A stretch of 64,000 nt of DNA from Paenibacillus thalictri (GTDB lineage Bacteria > Bacillota > Bacilli > Paenibacillales > NBRC-103111). Of this stretch, positions 38,087-47,814 are shown one piece after another. How positions within the stretch are numbered: position 1 is the first letter of the stretch; the number at the start of each line of letters is the position of its first letter. The stretch is taken from positions 62,001 through 126,000 of the forward strand of contig NZ_SIRE01000028.1 in assembly GCF_004307995.1 (NCBI RefSeq), given 5' to 3'. The notes under the pieces were generated by a model, which did not search any database, was not told where the DNA came from, and saw only the letters and a list, made by a program, of their open reading frames with translations. The position numbers were made by a program, and so were the translations under genes.

Positions 38087-38140
38087 AAAAAAAAGACTTC
38101 CTTCGTATCGTTTCACTGTTTCAAAACGTCCGAAGAAAGC
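38087..38140 (-). terminator. Terminator of the InlB-repeat SLH gene
   Basis: Two short stems in line (CTTCG 38101-38105 with CGAAG 38131-38135; CGTTT 38109-38113 with AAACG 38124-38128) are followed on the minus strand by eight U residues. Confidence 0.72.
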
Positions 38141-38154
38141 CTTATTCTGCAATT

Positions 38155-41100
38155 TTATTTCAACTGCCACTCTTCTTTGCCATTTTTGTAGATCTTGTAA
38201 TGATGTTGAACGGAAGCTTCCATGATCTCTTTGTAATTCCAATGAGTTTCAGGCACATCCGGCCATTTGGGAGCAACGTTGATTGGCTGAGCTTGCCGGT
38301 TCAATATATGATTAAATATTTTCACCGCTTCTTCTCTTGCCATGATTTGGTCCGGACGGAAGCTGCCATCCGGGTATCCGGAAATCACTCCCTCCTGCTC
38401 AACGGCAGCAATCGCCGGTTCAGCCCAATGGCCAGCGACATCGGTAAAAGAGCTCTCTTTCACTTTGTCCCACTTTTTTACATTTAAAATAATTTGAGCC
38501 AACTCTGCCCGTGTCACTTGTTTTTCAGGTGCAAAGTTTCCATTCTGGTAACCTTCCATCCAATGCTGTTCCGTCGCAGTCATTATCTCTGCAGCAGCCC
38601 AATGGGATCGATCCACATCAGGAAAAGATCGGCTTTCAGCCGCTTGTGCGGAAACCGGAATGATCCGGCTTAAAATGGCCGCTACCTCGGACCGGGTAAT
38701 TCCGCGCTCTGGATGAAATAAGCCGTCGGGATAACCAACCATGTAAGGCTGATGTTCGCCGGACTCGATTTCCCCGGATATCATTGCAAAATTGTACTGT
38801 ACGATGGATTGCCCCACATGGATGACGCCGCCTTTGATATAACTATCGTCTCCTTGTTGTTCATTGCGCATATCCTTTCGGCTGTCGAACGTCTCGTAGC
38901 CGGTTTTATCAGCTAAAATATAGTAATCGCCATCCGGAAATACCATCCAGCCGTATCTTCCGTCGCTGGTGCTCCATTGAGGGTCATGGTTTTTATTAGG
39001 CGCAAAATCCGGCAATTCAGGCAAAACGACAAGACCGTCGGGAGTTCTCCCTTTCGAACGATTCAAGGCCGTATCCAACCAGTGCAAACTTACCTTCACA
39101 CCTTCAAGTTTTTCTCCGGTAAGCTCGTCGGTAATGACGCCATAGGGGTCTATCAGATCCGATTCCAGCGTGGCGCTGCCATTGCTTTGCACTGTAAGTT
39201 TCCCTATTTTTCCCGCGAGCTTCTCTCCTGACGGAGCGACAACACTTAAAGCGATTTTGTACTCCCCGGCAGGCACATTGGCAAGATTAAACTGACCGCT
39301 CGAGTTGATCGAGAATTCAGGAATATTAAGCGTTTTTCCATCAACCGTCATAAGCTGGGCAGACATGGATAAGTTTTGTCCCACAATCTGGGTGATCTCA
39401 GTTTTAGCTGAGTCGCCCGTTACATTGGGATTGGATTCCAGCACAAGCCTGTTGGCTGGAGCCGCGGCCGGTGACGATGATGTCGATGATGTGGCAAAAT
39501 AAGTCCACTTCGCGTATAACGTCACGTTGGCTGCCCCCACCGTCAGCGTGTTGCCCACGGCGTAGCCCGTTCCGTTGCCGTCCGCTTGCGTGTTCCAGCC
39601 GGCGAAGGTGTAGCCTGATCGTATCAGATTTCCTGTGTTGCCGTATACCGTTACGGTAACTCCCTGCTCATACGTTCCGCTATCGACAGGCGCATTGCCG
39701 CTTGTGCTGCCGTTGTCGCTGTACGTCACGGTGTACGTCGGTGGCGCTACGGGAGTCCACTTCGCGTACAACGTCACGTTGGTCGTTCCCATCGTGAGTG
39801 TGCTGCCCACGGCGTAGCCCGTTCCGTTGCCGTCCGCTTGCGTGTTCCAGCCTGCGAAGGTGTAGCCTGATCGCATCAGATTTCCGGTGTTGCCGTACAC
39901 TGTTACGGTAACTCCCTGCTCATACGTTCCGCTATCGACAGGCGCATTGCCGCTTGTGCTGCCGTTGTCGCTGTATGTCACGGAGTACGTCGGTGGCACA
40001 ACGGGAGCCCACTTCGCATACAACGTCACGTTGGCTGCCCCCACCGTCAGCGTGCTGCCCACGGCGTAGCCCGTTCCGTTGCCGTCCGCTTGCGTGTTCC
40101 AGCCGGCGAAGGTGTAGCCTGATCGCATCAGGTTCCCTGTGTTTCCGTACACCGATACGGTAACTCCCTGCTCATATGTTCCGCTATCGACAGGTGCATT
40201 ACCGCTTGTGCTGCCGTTGCCGCTGTACGTCACGGTGTACGTCGGTGGCGCAACGGGAGCCCACTTCGCATATAACATCACGTTTGCCGTTCCCATTGTC
40301 AACGTGCTGCTCGCCGCGTAGCTCGTTCCGTTGCCGTCCGCTTGCGTGTTCCAGCCGGCGAAGGTGTAGCCTGATCGCATCAGATTTCCTGTGTTTCCAT
40401 ATACCGCTACCGCTGCTCCTTGCACGTACGACCCGCCGTCCACCGGCACATTGCCGCTGTCGCTGTTATTGCCGTTATACGTCACGGTGTACGTCGGTGG
40501 TACAGGAGTCCACTTCGCGTACAATGTCACGTTGGTCGTTCCCATCGTCAGCGTGCTGCCCACGGCGTAGCCCGTTCCTTCCCCGTCCGCCTGCGTGTTC
40601 CACCCTGCGAACGTGTAACCCGCTTTTTCCAACAAACCTGTATTGTCTTTTACGGTTACCGCCGCTCCTTGCATATACGTCCCGCCGTCTACCGGCACAT
40701 TGCCGCTGCCGCTGTCGCTGTTACTGTCATTATACGTCACGGTGTACGTCGGCGGCACAAGAGTCCATTTCGCGTACAATATCACGTTGGCTGTTCCCAT
40801 CGTCAGCGTGCTGCCCACGGCGTAGCCCGTTCCTTCCCCGTCCGCTTGCGTGTTCCACCCTGCGAAGGTGTAGCCCGCTTTTTCCAACAAACCTGTATTG
40901 TCTTTTACGGTTACCGTCGCTCCTTGCATATACGTCCCGCCGTCTACCGGCACATTGCCGCTGTCGCTGTTATTGTCATTATACGTCACGGTATACGTCG
41001 TTGGCGCAGGAGTCCACTTCGCGTACAAAGTAAAGTCGCTGCTGCCCGCAGGTATAGTCAACATTGAACCGCCGGTATAATTTGTGCCATTTCCGTCCTC

Positions 41101-41610
41101 TTGTGTATTCCAGCCTGCAAAGGTATACCCGTCTCTGGCGAGACCGCCGGTATTGCCGTAAACAGGTGTGACGACGACCCCGTTGGGGTAAGGGGTGTCA
41201 TCGGTTGGCACGTCACCGGTAGCATCACCGCTGTTGGCATCGTATAACACATTGCGCGGATTGTCTTCGCTATTAAAAAAAGTCGCGTACAAGGTAACGC
41301 TTGCAGCTCCTATCGTAAAAGTCGCACCTGTCGCGTAGGTCGTTCCGGTCCCATTGCTTGTCGTGTTCCATCCCGCGAATTGATCGCTTCCGTTATACAC
41401 CCCTCCCTTGTCCAACACGGTGACTGTTGCTCCACTTACATAGGTATTGTTGTCAGTAGGCGCACTTCCCTGATAGTTGTTCTTATTGTAAATCACCTGG
41501 ATGCCGGCTGCGCCAACCGAAGGTACCATTGTAAAAAACAACAGCAGAACAACAAGACATCCTAGAATCGCTTTTTTACCGCATTTTAAACTTGCTAATG
41601 AATCCCTCAT
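38155..41610 (-). CDS. SLH-anchored surface protein with eight InlB-type (Flg_new) repeats
   Basis: 1151 residues. Signal peptide (about 1-34), eight InlB/Listeria-Bacteroides repeats of about 80 residues (about 36-715; signature GYTFAGWNTQADG-GTGYA followed by TLYAKW), a short Ser/Ala linker, a carboxypeptidase-regulatory-like beta domain (about 720-960) and three SLH domains (about 965-1140; ITRSEVAAILSR, VTRAELAQIIL, MAREEAVKIF). It should be a rod-like stalk bound to the cell wall. The start lacks a strong ribosome site (GAGG about 14 nt before) and lies 100 bp after the cohesin gene, so it may be part of the same transcript. No enzymatic domain. Confidence 0.93.
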   Translation of the reverse strand: MRDSLASLKCGKKAILGCLVVLLLFFTMVPSVGAAGIQVIYNKNNYQGSAPTDNNTYVSGATVTVLDKGGVYNGSDQFAGWNTTSNGTGTTYATGATFTIGAASVTLYATFFNSEDNPRNVLYDANSGDATGDVPTDDTPYPNGVVVTPVYGNTGGLARDGYTFAGWNTQEDGNGTNYTGGSMLTIPAGSSDFTLYAKWTPAPTTYTVTYNDNNSDSGNVPVDGGTYMQGATVTVKDNTGLLEKAGYTFAGWNTQADGEGTGYAVGSTLTMGTANVILYAKWTLVPPTYTVTYNDSNSDSGSGNVPVDGGTYMQGAAVTVKDNTGLLEKAGYTFAGWNTQADGEGTGYAVGSTLTMGTTNVTLYAKWTPVPPTYTVTYNGNNSDSGNVPVDGGSYVQGAAVAVYGNTGNLMRSGYTFAGWNTQADGNGTSYAASSTLTMGTANVMLYAKWAPVAPPTYTVTYSGNGSTSGNAPVDSGTYEQGVTVSVYGNTGNLMRSGYTFAGWNTQADGNGTGYAVGSTLTVGAANVTLYAKWAPVVPPTYSVTYSDNGSTSGNAPVDSGTYEQGVTVTVYGNTGNLMRSGYTFAGWNTQADGNGTGYAVGSTLTMGTTNVTLYAKWTPVAPPTYTVTYSDNGSTSGNAPVDSGTYEQGVTVTVYGNTGNLIRSGYTFAGWNTQADGNGTGYAVGNTLTVGAANVTLYAKWTYFATSSTSSSPAAAPANRLVLESNPNVTGDSAKTEITQIVGQNLSMSAQLMTVDGKTLNIPEFSINSSGQFNLANVPAGEYKIALSVVAPSGEKLAGKIGKLTVQSNGSATLESDLIDPYGVITDELTGEKLEGVKVSLHWLDTALNRSKGRTPDGLVVLPELPDFAPNKNHDPQWSTSDGRYGWMVFPDGDYYILADKTGYETFDSRKDMRNEQQGDDSYIKGGVIHVGQSIVQYNFAMISGEIESGEHQPYMVGYPDGLFHPERGITRSEVAAILSRIIPVSAQAAESRSFPDVDRSHWAAAEIMTATEQHWMEGYQNGNFAPEKQVTRAELAQIILNVKKWDKVKESSFTDVAGHWAEPAIAAVEQEGVISGYPDGSFRPDQIMAREEAVKIFNHILNRQAQPINVAPKWPDVPETHWNYKEIMEASVQHHYKIYKNGKEEWQLK
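39500..41030 (-). repeat. Array of six ~250-bp near-identical coding repeats
   Basis: Within the InlB-type gene, units of about 250 bp recur with long identical stretches, for example around 39560, 39810, 40060, 40315, 40565 and 40820. Silent positions are conserved as well, so the copies have been homogenised recently by unequal exchange or gene conversion. The two N-terminal protein repeats (41030-41490) are much more diverged. Confidence 0.9.
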
Positions 41611-41709
41611 GACAGAACCATCCTCATGCTTGAAATAAGTACAGAATAAGGCTGCCTCCGCATCGATCCGCAGACCGGCTGGAAAACAGCCGTTATTTAA
41701 TCCGGCAAT

Positions 41710-44700
41710 TTAGATCAAACCCGACTTTTGAAGAAGTCTCTGGAGAATGGCGGCTACCTCGGCCCGGGTGATGAACGCTTGCGGAGCAAGCGTAGTACCG
41801 CTTCTTCCGGTGATGATGCCAGCCTGCACACTGTCGGCGACACCGCCGATAGACCAAGCGGATACATCCTGCGCATCCGTGTAAGCCAGCAGCGTCGCAT
41901 TGGCCGCTGGGACAGGAAGCTTGGCCTTCAGCCCTGTGATCGTCATGGCTTTGCCGATCATCGCCATGGCTTGCTCCCGGGTAATGCTGTCATTCGGCCG
42001 GAAAGTTCCGTCTTCAAAACCGCTGATCAGTTGGTGAGCATAAGCTGTGTTAATAGCGCCGGCATACCAGTCGGACAACTTCACGTCGGAGAAGGGGCTC
42101 GACGCATTTTCCAGCTTAAGGCCCAACCCACGGACAACAATCGTTGCAAATTCGGCGCGGGTTATGTTCCGGTCAGGGCTGAACATGCCTTCCCCCGTAC
42201 CGTCGATAACCATGCGAGATCCCATGTCGTTAACTGCCGCTTTCGCCCAATGGCTCTCGACGTCCCGGAAAGCGAGCGGGTGCCATACAACCGAATACGT
42301 ACTATTGGTCAAGCTGTTGATGATCGCGTAATATTTCCCGTTCACGATGCCGATCTTCGTGGGTACATGTCGTACCGAGCCGTCGGCATCGATGACGACC
42401 GCCGTTGTGATCTTGCTCGGATCGACGCCTTCCGGGATGGCAATGGTCCGCTCTACATAAGCGTTAAATTGCGATACCTCGACGGTTTTGTCGCCGTACG
42501 TGGCTTTGACCTTAAACTCAATCGGCGGTGCGACTAATGTGAAAGTTCCTTTCTCAGCCGCATTCTCCACCACTTTCACCGTGTCCGTTGTCGGAGCGGC
42601 AATTTCGATTTGTATCTTGATGTCTTGCAGAGCGACCGAACTTCCTATTTGACCGGAAATGGAATCAATATTGATTTGCTTCGCCGGAAGCGTGTACGAG
42701 GCATGTTCCGTCGTAATCTCCAGCACCGCTTGCTGGCCCTCCATGCTTTTCACCATTTGACCGTTCAGCTCGCCGACAACGACGTCGGAATGCGCATCTA
42801 CAGGAATCGTTACTTTGGCTCCTTGCCCTTCAGCCGCAAGTTTGTCGCTGAGCTTGGCCGGATCAATCGTGATCGTCGTTACCGTCTGTTCATTGCGCTT
42901 GCTTGTGGTAGCTGTTCCCGCATTCTCCACTTTGCCGTTAACGAGTACATTCACGCCGTTACTGGCAACCGGCGTTGCAGATGGACTGCCGCCGCCACTC
43001 GACGACGATGGCGTCCATGGCCGTGCGACAGCCGAAGTCCTCGCGCTCTCCGTCGGCGTACCCATAGCCGTTCCCGTGGCCGCAACCGGCGTAACCTCGA
43101 AGCTGATATATGTTCCCAAATCCGCCGCCTGCAACAAATACGTATGTGTCACAGCCCCGGGAATTGCCGTCTTGTTCGCACCGGATGCGTCATCGGAGCG
43201 GTACCACTTGAACGTGCTTTCCCCTTCGGCATCGCCGTCCGCATCGCTGTATACGTAGCTGCCCGTCAAGGTTTGCCCTACCTGCGCCGTTCCCGACACC
43301 GTTACGGCACTCGCGAGCGGGGCCGCCTGGTTCGACGAGGTTACCGACACTTTGCCGTTGCCCAATGTTTTGTTCATCTCAACCGCCAGCGCATCCGTGA
43401 CGGAAAAAGCCCGCAGATCGCTCTGATTGTCGACCGTTAACAACTTGTCTCCGTCGGCCGCCGTTTCTTTAATCTTGAACGTAACCGTGAATAACTTGCC
43501 CCCGGCGGCAATAGGGCTGTCCCCGCCATTGCTGTCCGCCCAGGCCACTTGTAGCCAACCGCCGGCATTGTCATAACGGGAATCGAAAAACGCCCCGGAT
43601 TCATTCGTAATGCCTGTCACTTCCAGCGCCGAAAAATCAAAAGGGATCTTCATCCCGTAGGAGCCTACGCCGGAAGTCGCATTCGCGATGGCAACCGATA
43701 CTTGCACCGACTGTCCCGGCCGGCCGCTTGCGCTGCCGATGGTGACCGCGACATCTTGCTGCGTGTTGGTCTGCGTATAATAGGCCGTGTACGCGATGTT
43801 GCCGGTTACCGGCGTCGCTGCCACTTCCGAACCGGACAACTTTGTCGTTCCGCCGTCGCTGCTCCACCCGGCAAACGTATACCCGCCGTCTGCCACAATG
43901 GTCGGCACAGCTTGCGGGAACCCGCCATCCGTCACCGTTTCGCTGGCCCCGCCGCTCATCGCGCCATGTGTACCGGCAGCGTAGGTGACCGTATATGTAT
44001 ACGCCGCCGCTTGCCATTTCGCGTACAACGTCGTGTCCGCCGTTACCTTATCCGCGGTGAAGTTCCACGCATTTGTACCCGCCGCTTCCTTATACCAACC
44101 CGTAAACGTATAACCGCTTTTGCTCGGAGACGTCGGGGCATTGATAACCGTATCATATACCACGTATGTCACGCTTGTTACCGTGCTGCCCCCTTGCGAA
44201 TCGAAAGCAACCGTATACGTCGTTGGCGCCTTCACCGTCACGGAACCCGCCGTGATCGTCGGAACAACCGGATCGTCGCCTTCATACAGGAAGCTTTGCC
44301 CGGCTTGCGCGGTCACGGCAGAACCTCCTGTCACGGCATCGCTTTTAATCTTGAAGTGGAGCGTAAACACCTTCGCGCGGCTCAGCAGAAGGTGAGTCGA
44401 CAATTGTGCCGCTACCTGTATGACTCCAGGGGTCGTGGCAGACGGTGTAAATGTTTCCGCTCCGCTGACTCCCAGTTCGTCCGTCACTTCCCCCGCCGGT
44501 ACCGGCTCCAGCACAGCCGGGTCGTATTGTATGGCAATATCGTATTTCCAAACCATAAAATCCGGCGTCACATACACCGCAACGTTAACCGTATCTCCCC
44601 GCGCCCCTTCGGCGCTGCCGATCTCGATCGAATCCGGCCCTCCCACCGTTCCAGCCTCCGCCAGCGGGCTGAAGAAAGCGCAGATCAGACACACGACAAG

Positions 44701-44757
44701 CCACACGGAAACCATTTTTTTATACATCGCAGATTGACCCAGCACTTGACTACTCAT
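41710..44757 (-). CDS. SLH-anchored protein with two cohesin-like modules (scaffoldin-like)
   Basis: 1015 residues. Its ATG shares one base with the stop of the dockerin gene (TAATG), and AAGGGGG lies 10 nt upstream. After the signal peptide come cohesin-like module 1 (about 40-170; IEIGSAEGARGDTVNVAVYV, WKYDIAIQYDPAVLE), two InlB repeats (about 173-330), cohesin-like module 2 (about 335-475; VTIGSASGRPGQSVQVSVAI, FDFSALEVTGITNE), an Ig-like domain (about 480-580), a beta-rich region and three SLH domains (about 845-1010). Cohesins bind dockerins with high affinity and SLH domains bind the wall, so this protein is expected to hold dockerin-bearing proteins on the cell surface. The gene just upstream encodes such a dockerin. 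Confidence 0.9.
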   Translation of the reverse strand: MSSQVLGQSAMYKKMVSVWLVVCLICAFFSPLAEAGTVGGPDSIEIGSAEGARGDTVNVAVYVTPDFMVWKYDIAIQYDPAVLEPVPAGEVTDELGVSGAETFTPSATTPGVIQVAAQLSTHLLLSRAKVFTLHFKIKSDAVTGGSAVTAQAGQSFLYEGDDPVVPTITAGSVTVKAPTTYTVAFDSQGGSTVTSVTYVVYDTVINAPTSPSKSGYTFTGWYKEAAGTNAWNFTADKVTADTTLYAKWQAAAYTYTVTYAAGTHGAMSGGASETVTDGGFPQAVPTIVADGGYTFAGWSSDGGTTKLSGSEVAATPVTGNIAYTAYYTQTNTQQDVAVTIGSASGRPGQSVQVSVAIANATSGVGSYGMKIPFDFSALEVTGITNESGAFFDSRYDNAGGWLQVAWADSNGGDSPIAAGGKLFTVTFKIKETAADGDKLLTVDNQSDLRAFSVTDALAVEMNKTLGNGKVSVTSSNQAAPLASAVTVSGTAQVGQTLTGSYVYSDADGDAEGESTFKWYRSDDASGANKTAIPGAVTHTYLLQAADLGTYISFEVTPVAATGTAMGTPTESARTSAVARPWTPSSSSGGGSPSATPVASNGVNVLVNGKVENAGTATTSKRNEQTVTTITIDPAKLSDKLAAEGQGAKVTIPVDAHSDVVVGELNGQMVKSMEGQQAVLEITTEHASYTLPAKQINIDSISGQIGSSVALQDIKIQIEIAAPTTDTVKVVENAAEKGTFTLVAPPIEFKVKATYGDKTVEVSQFNAYVERTIAIPEGVDPSKITTAVVIDADGSVRHVPTKIGIVNGKYYAIINSLTNSTYSVVWHPLAFRDVESHWAKAAVNDMGSRMVIDGTGEGMFSPDRNITRAEFATIVVRGLGLKLENASSPFSDVKLSDWYAGAINTAYAHQLISGFEDGTFRPNDSITREQAMAMIGKAMTITGLKAKLPVPAANATLLAYTDAQDVSAWSIGGVADSVQAGIITGRSGTTLAPQAFITRAEVAAILQRLLQKSGLI

Positions 44758-47447
44758 TAACCGGTAGCCCCCTTACCTACGGAAATAGCCAAAATCAGTT
44801 GCACATCCAACTCGTCCAAAACATGATCGCCGTTTACGTCCAACGCAAGCTTCTGATCTTCCGTCAACGTCAACTTGCCCTTCACATATTGCATCAGCAG
44901 CAGCGCATCGGCGCTTGTGACCATGCCGTCACCGTTTGCGTCGCCCAAGAGCAGCCATTTCGCATACAACGTGACGTTTGCAGCGCCGATGTTGAAGGTC
45001 GCCCATGCGGGGTAACTCGTACCGGTGCCGTCGGCCTTCGTATTCCAGCCGGCAAACGCATAACCGCTTCTGCTCAAATTGCCCGTATTGCCCATCACCC
45101 CGGCAGTCGCGCCTTGCGTATACGTGCCGCTGTCAGCCGGAACCGTCCCGTTCGAGCTGCCGTTACCGTCATATGTCACGGTATAAGCCCCGTCTAACGT
45201 CCACTTCGCATACAACACAACATTCTCAGTTCCGATGTTGAAGGTCGCTCCTGCGGCGTAGTCCGTGCCGGTTCCGTTCGCTTTTGTATTCCAGCCGGCA
45301 AACGTATACCCGCTTCTGCTCAAATTGCCCGTATTGTCCCCTACCGTAACCGCCGCTCCTTGCGTATATATCCCGCTGTCAAGCGGAACCGTGCCGTTCG
45401 CGCTGCCGTTCCCGTTATACGTCACGGTATAAGTCCCGTTTAATTGCCACTTCGCATACAACACGACGTTCGCAGCGTTGACGTTAAAGTTCGCCCCTGC
45501 GGCGTAATTCGTGCCGGTTCCATCCGCTTTTGTATTCCAGCCGGCAAACGTATAGTCCGTTTTCGTTAGTACGCCCGAATTGCCCAGGACAGAAACCGAA
45601 TCTCCGTCCAAATACGGCTTGCTGACGCTGGGCAAGCTGCCTCCCGTGTTCCCGTTGCCGTCATAAGTCACACTGAAGAGCGGAAAGGAATTGGATTGGA
45701 GAATAAGTCCGTTTTCGCCGACCGCTACAAGTCCGTTATTAGCGTAATAAATGCCGGTCAGTGTAGATGTTGCATTGGCATTACCCAACTTCCAGGAAAT
45801 TCCGTCAAAAGAATACCATGTGGCTCTGCCCAACGCCCCGGCAAAAAAGCCGTTGCCAAAGGTTAAGCCGTATACATTGGAGTTAGCGAATTTCGTTTGC
45901 ACCGTCCAGTCCGTTCCGTTGGCGGACGTCAGAATCGCGCCGCTTTGTCCTCCCGCCACAAACGTATTGTTGCCGTAGCCGATACTGTATAGCGTAGCGG
46001 TGGAGTTCGATACTTGATTTGTCCAGGACACTCCGTTAGTCGAGGTTACGATTGCGCCGCCGGAGCCAACAGCAACAAACATGTTGTTGGCGTAAATAAC
46101 GCCGGTTAAATTACTTGAAGTATTGGACGTGCGGCTCGTCCAGGTCACGCCGTCAGGGGAGGTGATAATCGTACCGCTGAAGCCGACTGCCACAAAAAGG
46201 TTATTTCCGTAGCTGATACTCGATAAAATATTTGTTGTATTGGAAGATGAAGTGTCCCAGCTCGCTCCGCTATCGGCGGAAGTGATCACGAAGCCGCCGC
46301 CGCCAACCGCCACAAAACGGTTGGCGCCAAATGCGACACTCTTGAACGACGCTGAAGCGGACAAACTCGGGGTGTGGCTCGTCCAAAATATTCCGTCGCC
46401 GGAAGTTGAAATATTGTTGGCGTTCCCAACCGCCACAAACGTATTGTTGCCGTAGCCGATCCCATTCAGATGATCGCTAGTCCCGCTATCCGTACCCGAG
46501 TTGCGAATCGTCCACGAAGCTCCGTCTGTTGAAGTAACAATCCTGCCATATGCTCCTACGGCAACGTAAATACCGTTTCCGTAGCTGGCGCTCCGCAATT
46601 GGTTCATCGCGCCTGAATCCCGCTGCGTCCAAGCTGTTCCATTGCTGGAAGTCCATATAGTTTTCGTACTGGTCTTGTAAGCATACGAAAATGCCATGAA
46701 AGTGTCATTGGCATAACTTGCGCCTTCGAATTGATCCGTTGTACCCGATGTTTGCGGCGTCCATGTCACTCCGTCGGCGGAAGTCACAATTTTGCCGGCA
46801 TTCCCTGCTATCATAAAGAGACCGCCGCCAAAGGCAACATTTTGTGTCTGACCCATTATTCCGCCCGTTTGAGGTGTCCATGTCACACCGTTGTCCCCGG
46901 AGGTCAATATGGTACCGGAAGCCCCCACTGCAATAAACAGATTATTGCCGTAGCTGACGGTTGCAAGCCCCTTATCCGTCGTGGAGGTTTGCGGCGACCA
47001 GCTTAAACCGTCACTGGAGGTCATAATGAGACCGGAGGCACCGACTGCTACGAAAGTACCGTTGCCGTAACTGATGCTGCTGAAATTTGCTGTTGTGCCT
47101 GACGTCCGAGTTGACCAGTCGATCCCGTTGCTGGACGTTACAATCGTACCGTTCAATCCAACTGCCACATAGATGTTTCCGCCGTAACTGATACCGGTAA
47201 GAGTATTTGATGTACCGGATGTTTGCAGCGTCCAACTGATTCCGTCGGCGGAAGTCAGAAGTGTGCCATTGTTTCCTGCCACCGTGAATGTGCCGTTGGC
47301 AAAAATGACATGCTGCAAATATTCACCCGTAGGCAGCGGCGTCCGCTTCGTCCATACGTCTGCCGAACTGTCGGCCGAAGCCCGGGGTGACAACACCCCG
47401 CAAATTAAAAAGACGGATGCCAAAATAATGAGAATACGCTTCCACAT
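44757..47447 (-). CDS. Secreted 14-blade propeller protein with InlB repeats and type I dockerin
   Basis: 896 residues with a signal peptide (1-26). Residues about 30-605 hold 14 repeats of about 40 residues (W-T-QTSGT---L--ISYGN--FVAVG--GTI-TS-DG), which would fit two seven-bladed beta-propellers. Three InlB repeats follow (about 610-830). The last ~62 residues are a type I dockerin: two calcium loops, DANGDGMVTSAD and DVNGDHVLDELD, separated by a helix-linker. There is no SLH or sortase signal of its own, so it depends on a cohesin for attachment; the next gene, overlapping by one base, supplies two. No catalytic residues were recognised; a binding or recognition role is inferred. Confidence 0.9.
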   Translation of the reverse strand: MWKRILIILASVFLICGVLSPRASADSSADVWTKRTPLPTGEYLQHVIFANGTFTVAGNNGTLLTSADGISWTLQTSGTSNTLTGISYGGNIYVAVGLNGTIVTSSNGIDWSTRTSGTTANFSSISYGNGTFVAVGASGLIMTSSDGLSWSPQTSTTDKGLATVSYGNNLFIAVGASGTILTSGDNGVTWTPQTGGIMGQTQNVAFGGGLFMIAGNAGKIVTSADGVTWTPQTSGTTDQFEGASYANDTFMAFSYAYKTSTKTIWTSSNGTAWTQRDSGAMNQLRSASYGNGIYVAVGAYGRIVTSTDGASWTIRNSGTDSGTSDHLNGIGYGNNTFVAVGNANNISTSGDGIFWTSHTPSLSASASFKSVAFGANRFVAVGGGGFVITSADSGASWDTSSSNTTNILSSISYGNNLFVAVGFSGTIITSPDGVTWTSRTSNTSSNLTGVIYANNMFVAVGSGGAIVTSTNGVSWTNQVSNSTATLYSIGYGNNTFVAGGQSGAILTSANGTDWTVQTKFANSNVYGLTFGNGFFAGALGRATWYSFDGISWKLGNANATSTLTGIYYANNGLVAVGENGLILQSNSFPLFSVTYDGNGNTGGSLPSVSKPYLDGDSVSVLGNSGVLTKTDYTFAGWNTKADGTGTNYAAGANFNVNAANVVLYAKWQLNGTYTVTYNGNGSANGTVPLDSGIYTQGAAVTVGDNTGNLSRSGYTFAGWNTKANGTGTDYAAGATFNIGTENVVLYAKWTLDGAYTVTYDGNGSSNGTVPADSGTYTQGATAGVMGNTGNLSRSGYAFAGWNTKADGTGTSYPAWATFNIGAANVTLYAKWLLLGDANGDGMVTSADALLLMQYVKGKLTLTEDQKLALDVNGDHVLDELDVQLILAISVGKGATG

Positions 47448-47814
47448 TGCGCGAATTCACCTATCCCTTTCTTTTGTGACTTAGATATTGTCTATTTTTA
47501 AATGTACACGGCAGGCAGGCCAAAAAACATTCAATATCCGACACTTTTTTTCAAAATTACGATTCTCCTTTTTCTTTTTCTCGGATCATTCGACTTTTTG
47601 TGTCAAAAATTTCATTTCACTTTTCATTATTGTATGAAAAACTTTTCAGTCAGCATAGTTACTAACGGTCACTACTTTTGTATTTGTGCAACCAAGGAGG
47701 GTTTACAGTATAATAGAACTATATTAAGAGAGATTTCAGTGATATTTAGTCACGATTACTCTCTCGTTTCGTTCGATATATGCTGAACTGCCAGAATAGG
47801 GAGATGTATTTCCG
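47448..47814. other. Divergent control region of dockerin operon and NarL regulator
   Basis: About 370 AT-rich bp between divergent genes. Contents: a 29-bp motif at 47523-47551 shared with the kinase promoter, a plus-strand promoter for the regulator ending in TATAAT at 47709-47714 (with TTGTGC at 47684-47689, spacer 19), and further T-rich tracts. No small gene is evident. Confidence 0.5.
47523..47551 (-). promoter_or_regulatory. Shared 29-bp motif upstream of dockerin operon
   Basis: It matches 50813-50841 at 27 of 29 positions, with core CGACACTTTTTTT on the plus strand. In both places it lies just upstream of the position of a minus-strand -35 element, as an activator site would; the -35 and -10 here (TTGGCC, 17 bp, TAAAAA) are poor. 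Binding protein unknown; the adjacent NarL-type regulator is the first candidate. Confidence 0.5.

Noticed and set aside
39500..41030. Regular repeats resembling a CRISPR array
   Set aside because: The unit is about 250 bp, in frame, and encodes InlB repeats; there are no short repeats with unique spacers.
42610..44760. Long plus-strand frames opposite the cohesin gene
   Set aside because: Arg/Cys-rich translations typical of antisense frames; the minus strand has clear cohesin and SLH domains.
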